In this document: positions 34,411-46,517 of the stretch, piece by piece
How positions within the stretch are numbered: position 1 is the first letter of the stretch
Layout of the letters: the number at the start of each line of letters is the position of its first letter
Program-made: the position numbers and the translations under genes
Notes under the pieces: model-generated
What the model was told of the DNA's origin: nothing
The model's database searches: none
The model's input: the letters and a program-made list of their open reading frames with translations, nothing else
Origin: Lolium rigidum
Lineage: Eukaryota > Streptophyta > Magnoliopsida > Poales > Poaceae
Length of the DNA stretch: 64,000 nucleotides
NCBI RefSeq assembly: GCF_022539505.1
Contig: NC_061514.1
Coordinates: forward strand, 38,655,769 to 38,719,768
Direction: 5' to 3'

Positions 34411-36420
34411 TCGGGTTTAGGTGAAACCAGTTTGTTGGAAAGATGATGACAAGTGCTACCCCACAAAGAGTGAAAATATTATCAAAAATTGGGGCAAATT
34501 TTTCCAAGAATGTAGAGGTGAAAACTCTCAATACAAAGAACCGGGAAAAACTCCAATATAAAAGACGCAACAAGTGATTCATGTGGAATCCGTTTTCGAT
34601 GAATTAGAGATTGTCATGAGAATAAGCATAAGCTCTAAAACACCACATGGATAATATACAAATAACAACCAAGAAAGATGATGCAAGGATGCAAAGGTTT
34701 GAGCTAACCCCCAATTGATATAATTGAGTTACTCACTTGAGAGCCTCCTGATAGTCCGGCAACTAACCTATAACCGGGTCTGCCAACTAAACCAGTATAC
34801 CGGTAAGACAGAAACCATATCAAGACCAAACCTTAATTTTGCGCATTCCACTTGATCTTAATGATGACGATCTTGACCGCAACAAGGTGAAACGCATTTC
34901 TTAATTGTGCTTGCTTGATGAAGTCTTGCGAGTACTCCCCCATAATCCACTATGGGATAGCTTCTTCTTCGGTGCATCTTCGCATATCCATGATCACCAT
35001 ATGTATGGCAAGCTTCAAGCATATGATCTCTTCAATATGTCTCATCCTGAATTTGCACACCATTTCTTCTTTCTTCATTATGTTGATGTCTTGAAGATAC
35101 ACATAAGAGCTCACCCAATCTTCTTCTTCAAGACATACTTATCACTTGATCTTCGTCACATTCTTCTATTTACAACCTTTAAGCCAACATATGGTTCAAG
35201 CCTTGCCTATGGACAACTCCTACACATATGACTCAATGCAAACATTAGTCCATGGGGATTGTCGTTAATTACCAAAACCACACATGGGGAGCTCACCAGT
35301 GTCAATACAAAGTCTCTGACCTGGGTACCGTGAGCAAGGCAAACTTTCATATTTGCAATGATGCTGGGGCCGGAGTCTTTATATGGATTCTCTAGTCTTA
35401 AGAGACATCGGAGTCTCCGGTGTGGAGCTCCAAAAAAACAGCTGGAATTAAAATGTCAAGATCTTCCACATCCGAAATCCAAATAGGATGAAACCAATTT
35501 TGTTGGAAACCATAAGGACTAGAAAAGGAAAATTTACCACGAATTTAAGAGGTGTGGAATCAACTTCATCAAATAACCGGTAAAAACTCAACATAAAAAA
35601 ATGCAACAAGTTGTCCGTGTAAAATCTATTTTCGATGAACCAGACTTGTCATGAGAATAACCACAAGTTCTAAAACATCTCATGGATAAGATCCAAATAA
35701 CAACCAAGAAATATGATACCAAGGATGCAAAGATTCGAGCTCTGTCCAAACGGTACGATCAAGTTACTCATTGGAGACCACCTCTTGATAGTATGGCTAA
35801 TTATCATATAAACCGCTCCAACTAACACTGCAAGGCCGGTAAGAAAGAAACTCTATCAAGAATAAACATTTTCGTTGCACATATTCCACTTGAGGTAGAT
35901 AATGAGGATCTTGACCGCTTCAAAATGGAACACCTTTCTTGATTGTGCTTTCTTAGTGAAGTCTTGCGAATTGCTCTCCCATACTCCTACGCGAGAACCT
36001 CTTCTTCTACACATCTTCACATATTCATGATCACCAAATGGAAGGCAAGCTTCAAGCATATATAGCCTCTTCGATATGGCTCATCTTGAACTTGCACTTC
36101 ATTTCTTTTTTCTTCATAATGATGATGTCTTCAAGCTAACCGTGGATGCTCACATGATCCTCTTCTTCTCCAGGACATGATTCCAATATTCTAAACTCTC
36201 TCATGTCAATTCTTCTAATCACACATTGCACATCTTGGTCATCACTTTCAATGTTGGAACCACCATATGGTTCAAGCATTTGCCTATGGACAAAACCTTC
36301 AAGTATAACTCAATGAAACATTGTTCCATAGGGATTGTCATTAATTACCAAACCACACATGGGGATCCATGCACTTTCATCTCACAGAGATATCGCAACG
36401 TTTGCTTCTCAAAAGATTTT
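34410..36420. repeat. Two diverged tandem copies of a ~0.9-1 kb LTR-like unit
   Basis: 34410-35300 and 35470-36380 align over their length with many substitutions. Shared blocks include 'cgatgaa..aga.ttgtcatgagaataa', 'aaataacaaccaagaaa.atgat' and 'attaccaaa.ccacacatggggA'. No coding. Probably two decayed U3 regions of an old LTR element. Confidence 0.6.
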
Positions 36421-38648
36421 AGTGGAGGTGATTAGGTCTAGGCACAAGAGAAAGAGAGTTATAGATATGAACTCAAAGCAAAGATTTCCCCTTTCATACC
36501 TTTCTCAAACTTCCTCACTTTGCCTTGGAGTGGGTATTTATAGTGGGGAGAGAAACAAAGAAGTGCATGGAAACAAATCCATGCCAGCTTCAATCTCACT
36601 AGGTCCGAGGTATCAACAAAAAGTTGACCTGATGTTCCGGGAAAGAAAAACCTATCTTTAAGTGAATTTTGAGGGGAAAACTTTGAGATTTTGATAGGTT
36701 TATTTTCCTCTGATTTGCCAAGTGTCCCTCTTGGCATACCTATGACTCTAGTAAATATAAATTACACTTGGAGACAGGTTATTTTACAACATTTTATGGG
36801 TTACCGTTGGTATCTCCACTTAAAATGGTGAAACAAAATCAGACACACTTGCAACATAGGTCTCCTCCTTAATTATCTTGTCATGAATCATCCGAAATCA
36901 TGTTAGGGATCCAAAATTCGTAACAATAATCTATGTTTGAAGGATTCATATACATAACACCTAGAAAATGTACCCAGATAATTCGACTCCCAGGACCATA
37001 TGCTTGTGCATGCCAAAAATACTTGTACGAATGTCAAAAGAATACAAAGAAACTGGATGTGTACATGTTCGTGTCATTTGGTTGTCTGCGAATTTCTATG
37101 AAGGGGGAATAAATACTTCAACAGTTCAACCTGTGATAAAAACTAGTTCAATGTCATTTTGTGTGTTTGTTTAGAACAACAAAGTTTATCATATTTTATT
37201 GAGGAAGCATAGTTGCTTCTTTATGCATGCACATTTGCACCAACACAGACTATACTTACAGTCTAAAATGAACAAGTATAAAACTTAAGATTTCTTATTG
37301 TATTTTCTATATATTTAGATTTTATTGTTCATGCCAAGAGAATATCCTCCGGGAGCAAAACTCTACAGCACAGACAACCCTCCCTTTTGAAGTCACTACT
37401 TGGAACATTCCCTACATTCAATTTTAACCTTCTTTACAACCAAATCAATCAATCATAACATACACTGATCCGTTCCACATTGTGAAGTCTAATCATTGTA
37501 TAATCAGTACTTCATCATTGTTTAAAAGAAGTTCATCAGTATATAACCAAATAAAATTTGAACCTTTAGGCTGATGAGACTGAAAACCCAACATTTGCTG
37601 GTTAGATTGCATAACAGAATTACCAAAAAATCACAGCTTTAATCAGACACAAAAACACCGCTGCTTCATTTGAATAACCATCCAATAGACAGGTAAACCA
37701 TGCATCCAAATAAGCATCGATCTTGTAACCACCAACAAAGCCATGCAGCTCAAAACCTTGGAATGTTTTACACTATGAAACTTAGCATCCAAGAATAAAA
37801 GAAACTGATATAATACAGTCATAAATTTATTTTACAACCCATCCGAGATGTTTCTTCAAACATCCCTAAAGAGGATATGAACAAAGTTTTGTCCTTTGTG
37901 TCATGTAGATTCGCTTTGTTCTGATGTGCATGCCGAAAACAACAAAGATTGAATAGAATGGAAGGAATGTTTTGACACTCCTTGATGCCATTTCCCTTGT
38001 GCATACGATATTAATAGTCTACCTGCAATACATGAAACATGTCCATGCAAATAGAACAATCAGTATTGAGAACAGATGTGAAACAAATATTTGCTGTGGA
38101 TCATATATGTATACGTACGAAATTTCTCAGCATCATGATACTTACAACTGTAAGCAGATAAAAACAAAACATTGTGCAGGTAAGCTAGTCTTTTGTAATT
38201 GGAGTTCTCAAAAGAAAAGGTCTTCCACAATGTGGTTGCCGCTTCACCAGTAAATTCTGGTAGATTTTAGTCTCCACCGAATCCCTGATTACCCAAAAAG
38301 ACAGGTTCTGCGTACCATGCCTAGTTCTTGAAAAAGCCATCTGTTTGTTGTCATAATTCTTAGAGATGCATTATGCCAAGTTCCTAACATCTGGTCTCGC
38401 TTAATCGTGTCTAGAGAATTCTGCGTAAGTATGGGCTTAACAACTTAAGCACTTCTATAAATAATTTGGAGTGCATTGTACAAGAAAATAGTATGCAAGT
38501 GGCTAAATAAAATAAAATAAACTAGCTTCAATAGAATGTGGCGTTCACATAGTATTATACGTGCTCTGTATGTCTATACCATGTTCACAACTTCCACACA
38601 TGGCCATTTTATCAGTAAAAATGTTACCTGCACAAGATTCACTAAGGG
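36421..38648. other. Intergenic sequence; 3' flank of the epimerase gene
   Basis: A minus-strand TATA-like ACTATAAATACC lies at 36534-36545 next to the decayed LTR copy. From about 36850 to 38260 I see no ORF, repeat pair or element boundary. The last few hundred bases before 38649 are presumably the 3' UTR and terminator region of the minus-strand gene. No clear single polyadenylation signal could be chosen. Confidence 0.4.
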
Positions 38649-41600
38649 CTAGCTGATGGAATCCTCCGGGACAACTGAATCCTGAATAACACGATCTGGG
38701 TCCAATTGACCACTGTAATAACTAGACGGGACTGCAGATAATTCCAATTTTCCAGTCCACTCCTCACCAGGCTTCAGAGTAATTGGCTTCTCTATAGCAG
38801 CTGCCTCCACACATACCATGCGTTTATATTCGTCATCCCCAAAATCTGACATTGCCTTAGCCTTTTTGTCCCAAGGGTTCCAAACAACTGTCACCAAAGA
38901 GAAAATGAAGGAACTCCTTAGATTCATTCTTCAACGATTGTAATGATGATAATATATTGCAGTTCTAAGCAAACAAATATCAGAGTTCACCATACCAGCA
39001 TCCGGAAGGCCTCCTTTTCTCACAACAAATGTCCTTTTCTTCTCATGATCAATAATGGCAATTTTTGATGGTGTGCCCAGATATATTCTGTCTAACTGTA
39101 AATTTTACATATACATACTCCCTTGAGTTAAGAAACTGGGATGCAAAGAAAATTATAAAATGGCAGTATAATTAAGAGGCCTAAGTATCGCACCTCAGAT
39201 TCAAAAACAATAGCATCGCCTTGTTCAGTGAAGCGGGCCCTATCTTGTAAGTTGTCTAGGTAATCCAGAGTTTCAAGACCTTCTACTCTTATCTCGCTGA
39301 AATATTAGGACGAAATTATTATAAGAGAAGAACTATTATAGCAATGGGGCAGTTAACGAGAAAACAGAAACGAGGCAGTTCACAGATGGGCAATTATAGA
39401 CAGATTTGGGACACCCGGACAACCAAACTTGGGAGTGAGGACCAAGTATTCTGCTTCTATTATAAGATCACTTTTATAAGATCACTTCAAAAGCTACTGT
39501 GACATTGACTCTTTGATGGTCAGCTGAAAATACATACCTTATATCAGAAATCGAAAAGTATGTGTGATATGCAAAGGTAAAAGTGAATGACTTTGCATCT
39601 GCATTGCTATTCCTTATACGTGAAGTCAGCATTAGATCTCCACCAGGTCCAAGTGCAATCCTCAGACGGTACTCAAAACTGCAATGAAATGATTGTTGTT
39701 ATTGATCCATTTGAACACACAGGCAACTATGCTTGGCTTCAACAACAAATACCATAACAAAAAAAAAATGCCGCATTTCCTACAATGATGATAACACACT
39801 AAGTATGTAATTATTTGGGATTTTCCCACCTATGTGGCCAGATCTTTAAGTCTTCTTCGGTAGGTTTAAGGATTAAATCAATGTAAGCTCTGCTAGAGAC
39901 TGGTACTGGAAATGGTGGTGGATCAGTGTCAACAATCCAGGTCCTGTTCCTTGCAAATCCATGAGCTTCCAGGTGTCCGAAGTTGGAAAACTAGAACAGG
40001 AAGAGTACTTAGAAAAAATAAAACCACATAAAGTAGAGGGAATTAATGAAGCGAGAAAAAAATGCAAAAAACAAAAATTCTCATACCTGAGGAAAGCAGA
40101 TTGGTATACCTCCACGTATAGCTTTTGGAGGTTTGAAAATAGCCTGATAGGAGAGTGACATCAGCCAAGAAAAATAATAGTCAATCAGGAAAGATGTGGG
40201 ATCAAGATTCCAGTACAAGTGAGACACACATTTTTTGGCCACGTTCACAAGGCAAAATGAGCAGCAGGGAAATGCTAATTTGAAATATGGCCCTCGCCAC
40301 ATTTCTATGGCATACGAGAAAGATGGTAATGAAAATTATGTAAAAATTGTTTAACATGTTGGACTTCACAGCCAACCATAAGCGAAGATAAAATTTGCTG
40401 TTGACTGCACATATTTTTGCCCTGGTATTGAACTGATAAAATGCTGAACTAGCATTCAGAATAGATATGTATTCGTATGTTATAAATGTCTTGATGATAA
40501 TCAAGTCGAGTCAGTATTTAGATACAAAAATTGAAAATGCTAAGAGATTGTTTTAGAAGCAACAACATATTTTGTACGTAAGAAGGAAAGTAATGTCACC
40601 TTATTGCTAACAAAAAGCAGCTCCTCGCCATGCTCATCTTTCCATGATGTGACATGGCCACCATACAGGTACACCTAAAAGAAATAGCATATAGGACTAA
40701 ATAAGTAAATAGTTATATTTTGTAACAGGTTAACTAAAAGAAAAATGAAAGCTCTCAAAAGGTAGTCAGCACTTCTGAAAGTCAACAACTGTTTGTGAAG
40801 GTTGAACTCAGAACCGATCCTAATTTGGATTGGTAGATGCTGTTTGCTTATGTCGAAAGTTCTAATGGACACAAATTTTATTATCTGTTATGAAGATCAT
40901 AATCCAGGTTCACCCTGTCACATAGAACTCTAGAACGCAAAAAGAGATGGGCAGATGATTTAGAGTGAGCTTATTGTTCTATTATAGTGGCATTTCTATC
41001 AAAGGTCCATCTAACTAATAATTCTGCCATGACAAAATACCTACTCCCTCCAATCCGAAATATGTGTCGGCCGCCTAGTACAGATTCGTTTTGCAATTAA
41101 GACCTTATAAAGTCAGACCAATTCGTACATGGATGCGAGAGAACCATGTGGATGCGTGCAGTGCGGGAGCTACCTAGCTAGCCATCACACAAGCCCATGT
41201 GCGGTAAGACAGCTTTTCCTGAACACATGCATGCGAGAGCTGGAGTGCGGGTTGAGTTGAAGTAAAAGATGAGGGCTTTTGTACAAAATTAGCGGTCCGA
41301 CATTTTTTTAGGATCAGAGGGAGTATATTTTTTTTGTTGCAACAACATTCTTAATATTCCAAAATTATGAGCAAAAACCAATGTGCCAGCCTGTGTCACT
41401 ATAGTGGTCCGAATGTAGAAGCTTGAATAGCCAGGCCTTGTGGAACATCAGTATGACATATATTTTCACAATCACTTCACACACCTGTCATCTTCGTATG
41501 CATACGATAAGCAAAACAATATGGACTGGCCTCTATCTAGTGAATCAACACACACACGTCCAGACAGTAGAAAAAACTTTCTTAATGAAAGGTGGAACAA

Positions 41601-44269
41601 TAATCATGTCAGTAGGGCAACAAACTTAAACTTCACCCGTAACAACATCACATACGACCACTAGTTTACCACCCATCATTTCTCTATCAGCTCAAACTCT
41701 CACCTGGCGTTTTTACCTAACCCGCTCTGTATGGAGCAGGTGCTTAGCACAACAGAGACCTATCATAAGCATATCCAGATGTGTTGTCACTGTTGTGTAG
41801 ACTACCAGTTTAAGCCGAAAAAAATTCTCAGGTTGGCAAAACTAGAGCTGTTTGTATCACGACAGCAGGAAATAGTTGCCACGAGAGTTAAAACACCAGA
41901 AGGTAAAACACTGTCGCCACGCCGGTTATTGTGTATAGTAGACGAGATGAGCATGTGCTACTCTACAGATGTTTAATACCCCTCCCCCCCCCCCCCCCAC
42001 ATCCCAAAATGTAAGGCACGCTTTGTTTTGCAAGGTCTTTGATGTATGACTTTGACCACTAATATATACCAAATTATATGTTTCAGGAATGTACACATAG
42101 TATCGTTGCATTTATCTTGCATAGCTCTTTCATTTCATATATCTAATATCTTTATAATAATTTAAAAAATCATAGTCGAAGTTATAAGTTGTTAGAGAAA
42201 ATCAAGGGCGCCTTACATTTTGGGGTGGAGGGAGTCTATAGTTATATACTACCTGCTCATGAAAGAGATGAGTATTCAACAGAGTAAAATCTTCCACCCT
42301 GGTAACCTGCAAGCTCTCCCAGATACGAGGAAATGATTCCAGTATGAACCAATACTCACCACTCTCAGAGTCACGAGCACATAGATCAGAAAAAATATCA
42401 TATTAAAGCTTTGTCTTCAGGAATTAAAGAAAATCCATTATAGATCACAATGGCCACTTTTTTGTATCATGCTACCGATTTCTCGATCATCTTTATGGGT
42501 GCACTTTTAATACTGAACACACTGGGCTCAGACTTGTTCATGATTACTTTGCACATGTGTCTTCTTCGTAAATATTGATATGCCAAATTACATAGGCTTG
42601 GCCCATGCAGGAAACGTCAAACAGACGTCAAACAGTAGGAAAATCATAATCGGGTTAACTTCTAAGTGACAAGTGGAATAATAACCATGGCACTAGGGTC
42701 ACAAACTTAAACTTCACTAGTAACAAAAAAAAAAACAAATGACCACTAATTCACTACCCATCATTGTCTCTATCATCTCAAATTCTCACCTGGCATTTTT
42801 ACCTATCTTTCACCAAAGTTGACCTCATGGCCCTTCTCCACAAATTGCAGCTGCAGTAAGATCAGCAGAAGCTGAAATGCCTGTCCTACTACTCATCAGT
42901 GTCTTGATAACTGAGAGTAAAGTAGGCAACAGGAGGTAGATTGGAAGGGGTTCATCAAGAAGTGAGTGTCCGATCGGCTTGATAACCTCATCGGTCACTT
43001 TTAGATACAGGAATGCAGGTTTGGGGAGTCCTATATAATGATAAACTGAAGTGCCAAACAACAACAAATCTATATGTTTGACCGATGTCATACCCTATAA
43101 ATGCACATGACGTGCTTGACATCATTCCAAAGTCCTCACAGTCAGCAAAGCAAATCAGCTGTCTAGGAAACTTCTTCAATATATGCCTATCTAAAGGAAG
43201 TTCTGTGTTGCAATACTGGTTATCTACCTCGTCGGCAAAAATTCCATCAGTGACCCAGTCGTAGATGTATCCATTCATTCTTATAACCCACTCTTCAGAG
43301 AGCAGGCCTCCGCACAGCTGAGACTATCATGAAGATATCCATGTGCGATGTCGCTGTTCTAGTGTTGTGTATACTGGATACTGCTATTTAAGGCCAATAA
43401 AACATACCATGGTTCTGAAGAACAAGAGAAGTTTGCATCACAATTTCACAAAAAGGGCAACAGTGATCAGGAGAGCTAGCACCAGCAGGTAAAACTCTGT
43501 TGCGCCACATGTTGTTTGTGTTTTGTGTGGTGGACCAAAAGAGAATACTGCTACTAATGTTTGATAAATACTGGTCACGAGATAGATGCTGTTCAGCAGC
43601 GTCAAACCTTCCCCTGCTAACCTGCAGGCTCTCCCCAATTACAAGCAAATCCGCTCGCCACTATCGCGCAGCACACACATGAATCAGACCGATTAGCATA
43701 TTATTAAAGCGTCATATTCAGGAAAATTGCAGGAACCCCATTATAGGTCCCAGTGGCCACTTTTTTTTGTATCACGTGTTGATTTCTCGACTGCCATTCA
43801 TCACTACAGGCATCTACAAACAGAAACTCCTAGTCCTGAACGCGCGGGGTCGGAACAATGATCTGCTGCGCACACCGCGTAAGAACTCCCCTCCGAGATC
43901 AGTTCGTCACAGGCTTGACGCGATCAATCTCCCAATCTCGCTTAGGAAAATCCGCTAGTACAATAATACTCGTACTGGAAAATGATCGGGATCGGGGTAG
44001 CGATTGCAGACACTCCCGCTCCGTAACATCCAGCGCCACGGATCTGCACCGAGATCTGACAGCCGGAACACGTGCCGGGCGGAACCGGGAGAGGGGGAGA
44101 GGGAGAGGGGGCGTTGTGCGCAGCAATACCGTACCTCGACGGAGTTGCCCCGGACCTCGCGGAGGACGACCTTCTCGAGCCCGTTGGCCGCCTTGACGTG
44201 CTCCACGGGCACCGGGCCCTGCGGCAGGGCGGCGGCGCCGCCGCCGCTCTCGTCGCCGGCCGCCGACAT
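38649..44269 (-). CDS. Glucose-6-phosphate 1-epimerase-like protein (aldose 1-epimerase family), 8 exons
   Basis: Exons on the minus strand: 44269-44135, 40674-40600, 40143-40087, 39990-39830, 39678-39538, 39296-39194, 39095-38996, 38887-38649. All junctions are GT...AG and phases agree; the sum is 1011 bp, 336 residues plus TAG. The start MSAAGDESGGGAAALPQGPV has no upstream alternative in frame. The product should interconvert the alpha and beta anomers of glucose 6-phosphate (EC 5.1.3.15), probably cytosolic since no transit peptide is obvious. Motifs: LYGGHVTSWK (48-57), GGIPICFPQFSNFG, HLEAHGFARNRTW (His99, Arg103), FAYHTYFSISDI (His181), CVEAAAIEKP (Glu285, expected base). Length fits the plant 'apospory-associated protein C' group. 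Intron 1 is about 3.46 kb. This is the only clearly intact host gene here. Substrate is inferred from the family. Confidence 0.93.
41044..41323. mobile_element. Stowaway-type MITE in intron 1
   Basis: 280 bp with terminal repeats CTCCCTCC...GGGAG, flanked by TA on both sides (41042-41043, 41324-41325). Ends begin CTCCCTCCAATCCGAAATAT and end AGGATCAGAGGGAG, the usual Stowaway pattern. Confidence 0.8.
41976..42238. mobile_element. Stowaway-like MITE with a poly-C end, intron 1
   Basis: About 260 bp. The left end has CATCCCAAAATGTAAGGC and the right end GCGCCTTACATTTTGGGGTG, complementary to each other. The left TIR is replaced by a run of about 17 C (41982-41999), possibly inflated by sequencing. 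Confidence 0.65.
42825..43320 (-). other. Possible coding fragment in intron 1, between the duplicated blocks
   Basis: Two overlapping minus-strand frames look protein-like: CGGLLSEEWVIRMNGYIYD-type sequence followed by DRHILKKFPRQLICFADCED (43278-43090), then a second frame with FLYLKVTDEVIKPIGHSLLD (about 43025-42960). No family is recognised. It may be a captured or decayed gene piece, or chance. Confidence 0.25.
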
Positions 44270-44400
44270 GTGAGCGGCAGCGAGCGAGTGAGGTGGAGGT
44301 GGCGAGACCGCGAGAGAGATCTTAAATTGGGGAATTCCTCCGGGAACGGGACAGGCCAGTGCGTGTGCCGTTCTCTCTCGAGGCTTAAATAATTACTCCT
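44270..44400 (-). promoter_or_regulatory. Core promoter and 5' UTR of the epimerase gene
   Basis: On the minus strand a TATA-like ATTATTTAAG lies at 44384-44393, about 115 bp before the ATG, followed by a CT-rich leader (CTCTCTCGC.., CCACCTCCACCTC) typical of plant 5' UTRs. A DNA transposon begins about 155 bp further upstream. Confidence 0.5.
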
Positions 44401-44952
44401 CCTTCTCCCAGATGCTCTTGCGATCGCGATTTATGGCACTTTATTTAATGATTTTCTGCCTGCGTGTGCACGCGATCTTGCCGCTTTCACTGAGTATATT
44501 TCTTATTTTTGGGGGGAAATGATCTTGCTCTTTTTTCTTTTGCGGTTAGAGCATCTCCAGCCGCGTCCCCCAAACCGTCCCCAAAGGGATTTGGGCGCGC
44601 CGGACAGAAAATGCGTTCCAGCCGCGTCCCCCAAAGCCCATTTTTGTCCGGCGCGGCCCGATACGGTGTCCGGCGCCCCGACACAACGAAAAGCGAGGCG
44701 GGGAGTGGCGGGGCCGACGCGTCAGCGGCACAGTTAATTTTAACCTAACCGTCGCCTACCTCGCGACGGAAGTTATTCGCGTGCAGTGACACACGGCGGC
44801 ATCTTTGCCTTAATGGCGACGGAGGGGCAGGCGAGACGTCTCGTCGGTGCTGCGCAGCCTCCACGCGTCGCCGGCGTTCGCACGCCACCGCCCGTTCCCG
44901 CGCGATCTTCCCGCCTCTTCTCGTCCGTTCCGCGCTTTCTTCCCGACGCCGG

Positions 44953-44963
44953 CGTCTATAAAA
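44953..44963 (+). promoter_or_regulatory. TATA box inside the Harbinger-type element
   Basis: TCTATAAAAGG, about 100 bp before the ATG at 45058, in a CpG-rich promoter-like stretch. Suggests the internal ORF had its own transcription. Confidence 0.55.
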
Positions 44964-45057
44964 GGTCTCCCGGCTCATCAATGGTAGCCACCACACCCCG
45001 CCGGCAACAAACACAGCCCTCGTCGCTCCACGCCGGTCTCCTCCATCACCAGTGGCA

Positions 45058-45975
45058 ATGGCGAACCGCCCCGGCGATGGCCACTTCCCTCCATCGTCGT
45101 CTCCTCCACTTCCAGCCCGGCAGCGGCGTGCGGCACTAGAGGAGGCACTCGAGGAGAAGGCCCGCCAGCGGATCTAGCGGCGTTCTCCGCCCTGCCTCCG
45201 CAGCTGAGGAGGCCGCGGCGGCAGCAGCGTGGCAGGAGCAGCAGTGTGACACCGTTGCGGCGTTCGACGCCTCGACGGGACAAGAGGCGCGACGACTCCG
45301 GTACCGGGAGGAGATGGAGCAGCGATGGGCTGACGAGCGCCGGCGCCGCCGCGATGAGCGGCAGGCGCCGTTCGCGTGAACGGCGTGACTTCGATCGAGC
45401 GCCGGTGGCGTGAGTCGATCGAGCTCCAGCAGCAGGTGGACAGCGGAGGAGCGGCCGGCAGCGGGAGGCGGCGCCGACGGCGCTACGGGGGAGGCGGGCG
45501 GAGCAGGCTGGCGGCGGAGGCCGACGCGTTTGCGGCGACGATGATGGAGGCGCCAACAGATGTGGAGGAGGAGGCGCCAATGGAGGAGGAGGAGGCCGAG
45601 GCGGAGGAGACCGAGGTGGAGGAAGACGACGACGACGAGTTCGACTGGTCCGACGACGACGGGCCGCACCCGAACGAGACGGCCGATCAGCAACGCGCCC
45701 TCGTCGAGTCCTCCGAGTCGGAGAAGAAGCTCCAGGACGACGCCCGTGCCCGCGAAGAGGCGCATATTCGTCGCGCCATCGAGCTCTCCCTCCAGGCGGC
45801 GCAGCAGGGGGACGGCGGAGGACGCGCGGCGGGAGCCGGCACCGTCTCGGCCACCGCCGAACGCAAGGAGAGGAGGCGCGCGCAGGAGGAGCTGCGGCGT
45901 AGGGGAGGCGACGACGGGGCGGGGCCGCCGAACGCGCCGCCGGGCGGCCGCAGTCTAGGTTTAGATGAAATCTAG
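45058..45975 (+). pseudogene. ORF of the Harbinger-type element with a ubiquitin-interacting-motif-like segment; two frameshifts
   Basis: Start ATG at 45058 (MANRPGDGHFPPSSSPPLPA) reads to a stop at 45175-45177. A second frame continues (about 45190-45370, Ala/Glu/Arg-rich, DASTGQEARRLRYREEMEQR). The original frame returns at 45376 and runs 199 residues to TAG-terminated 45975. Features of the last part: a basic run GRRRRRRYGGGG, an acidic block VEEDDDDEFDWSDDDG, then REEAHIRRAIELSLQAAQ, which fits the ubiquitin-interacting motif pattern (acidic residues, Ile-x-x-Ala-x-x-x-Ser-Leu), then a basic C-terminus. No transposase or Myb domain is visible. It may be an element-specific accessory protein or a captured host gene. 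Confidence 0.55.
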
Positions 45976-46183
45976 CCGTTTTCATTCAAACTTTGTAATA
46001 TATAATCAAAATTGAATGAAAACCTTTATTTTCGTGCACAAATATTCATTTGGGAGCGGTGTTTGGGGGACGCGGTTGGGGAGCGACGTCCCCAAACGCG
46101 GCACGAACAAAACACGTCCCCCAAACGCTCGATCCGGCGCGGTTCGGGGGACGGTTTGAGGGACGCGACTGGAGATGCTCTTA

Positions 46184-46490
46184 TACATTCTGATGCGGTA
46201 AGCGTCTGGTACTCTATCGATTTGCTCTACTTCGGCGTTTCTTCCACGTATATATTTTCTGTCGGCCTATTCGTCGTATCCCTTCGCTTTGGTATATGGT
46301 ATTTTGCATGCTAAACCAATGGTATTTCGACGGCGTTTTCGTACTAACACGCCCGACCACGACATGTCACTATGGTTTACAGCACGCTGATTTTCTTGTT
46401 TCGACGCAAGATAAAACTGATTGCTTCAGGATGAGGTTCTTGTACTCAGTACATGAAAGTTACAGGGGCTAAGGGAAAAACGTACACACA
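46184..46490. other. Short intergenic stretch, no feature seen
   Basis: No ORF or repeat boundary recognised between the Harbinger-type element and the LINE fragment. Confidence 0.4.
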
Positions 46491-46517
46491 AAGTAGCACT
46501 GACTTGTTCCGGTAAAA

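Larger units (their letters stand above)
41400..43820. repeat. Diverged duplication within intron 1
   Basis: Blocks near 41620-41720 and 42705-42800 match ('acaaacttaaacttcac', 'ctcaaa.tctcacctggc.tttttacc'). Blocks 41780-41975 match 43345-43575, and 42305-42500 match 43620-43800 ('caatggccactttttt.tatca', 'gatttctcga'). The copies are much diverged and interrupted by a MITE, so the event is old. Confidence 0.6.
44549..46180 (+). mobile_element. PIF/Harbinger-type DNA element, non-autonomous, GC-rich
   Basis: 1632 bp with long terminal inverted repeats starting GAGCATCTCCAGCCGCGTCC and ending in the complement (GGACGCGACTGGAGATGCTC), flanked by the 3-bp duplication TTA (44546-44548, 46181-46183). 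TTA and TIR structure fit PIF/Harbinger. No DDE transposase is present. It carries one ORF with its own TATA box. It lies about 155 bp upstream of the TATA of the epimerase gene. Confidence 0.85.

Noticed and set aside
41982..41999. Poly-C run
   Set aside because: Probably a homopolymer at a MITE end, possibly length-inflated; no function inferred.
44978..45985. Minus-strand ORF of 335 codons, Arg/Pro/Ser-rich
   Set aside because: GC-driven shadow opposite the Harbinger ORF, which has a start, acidic domain and motif on the plus strand.
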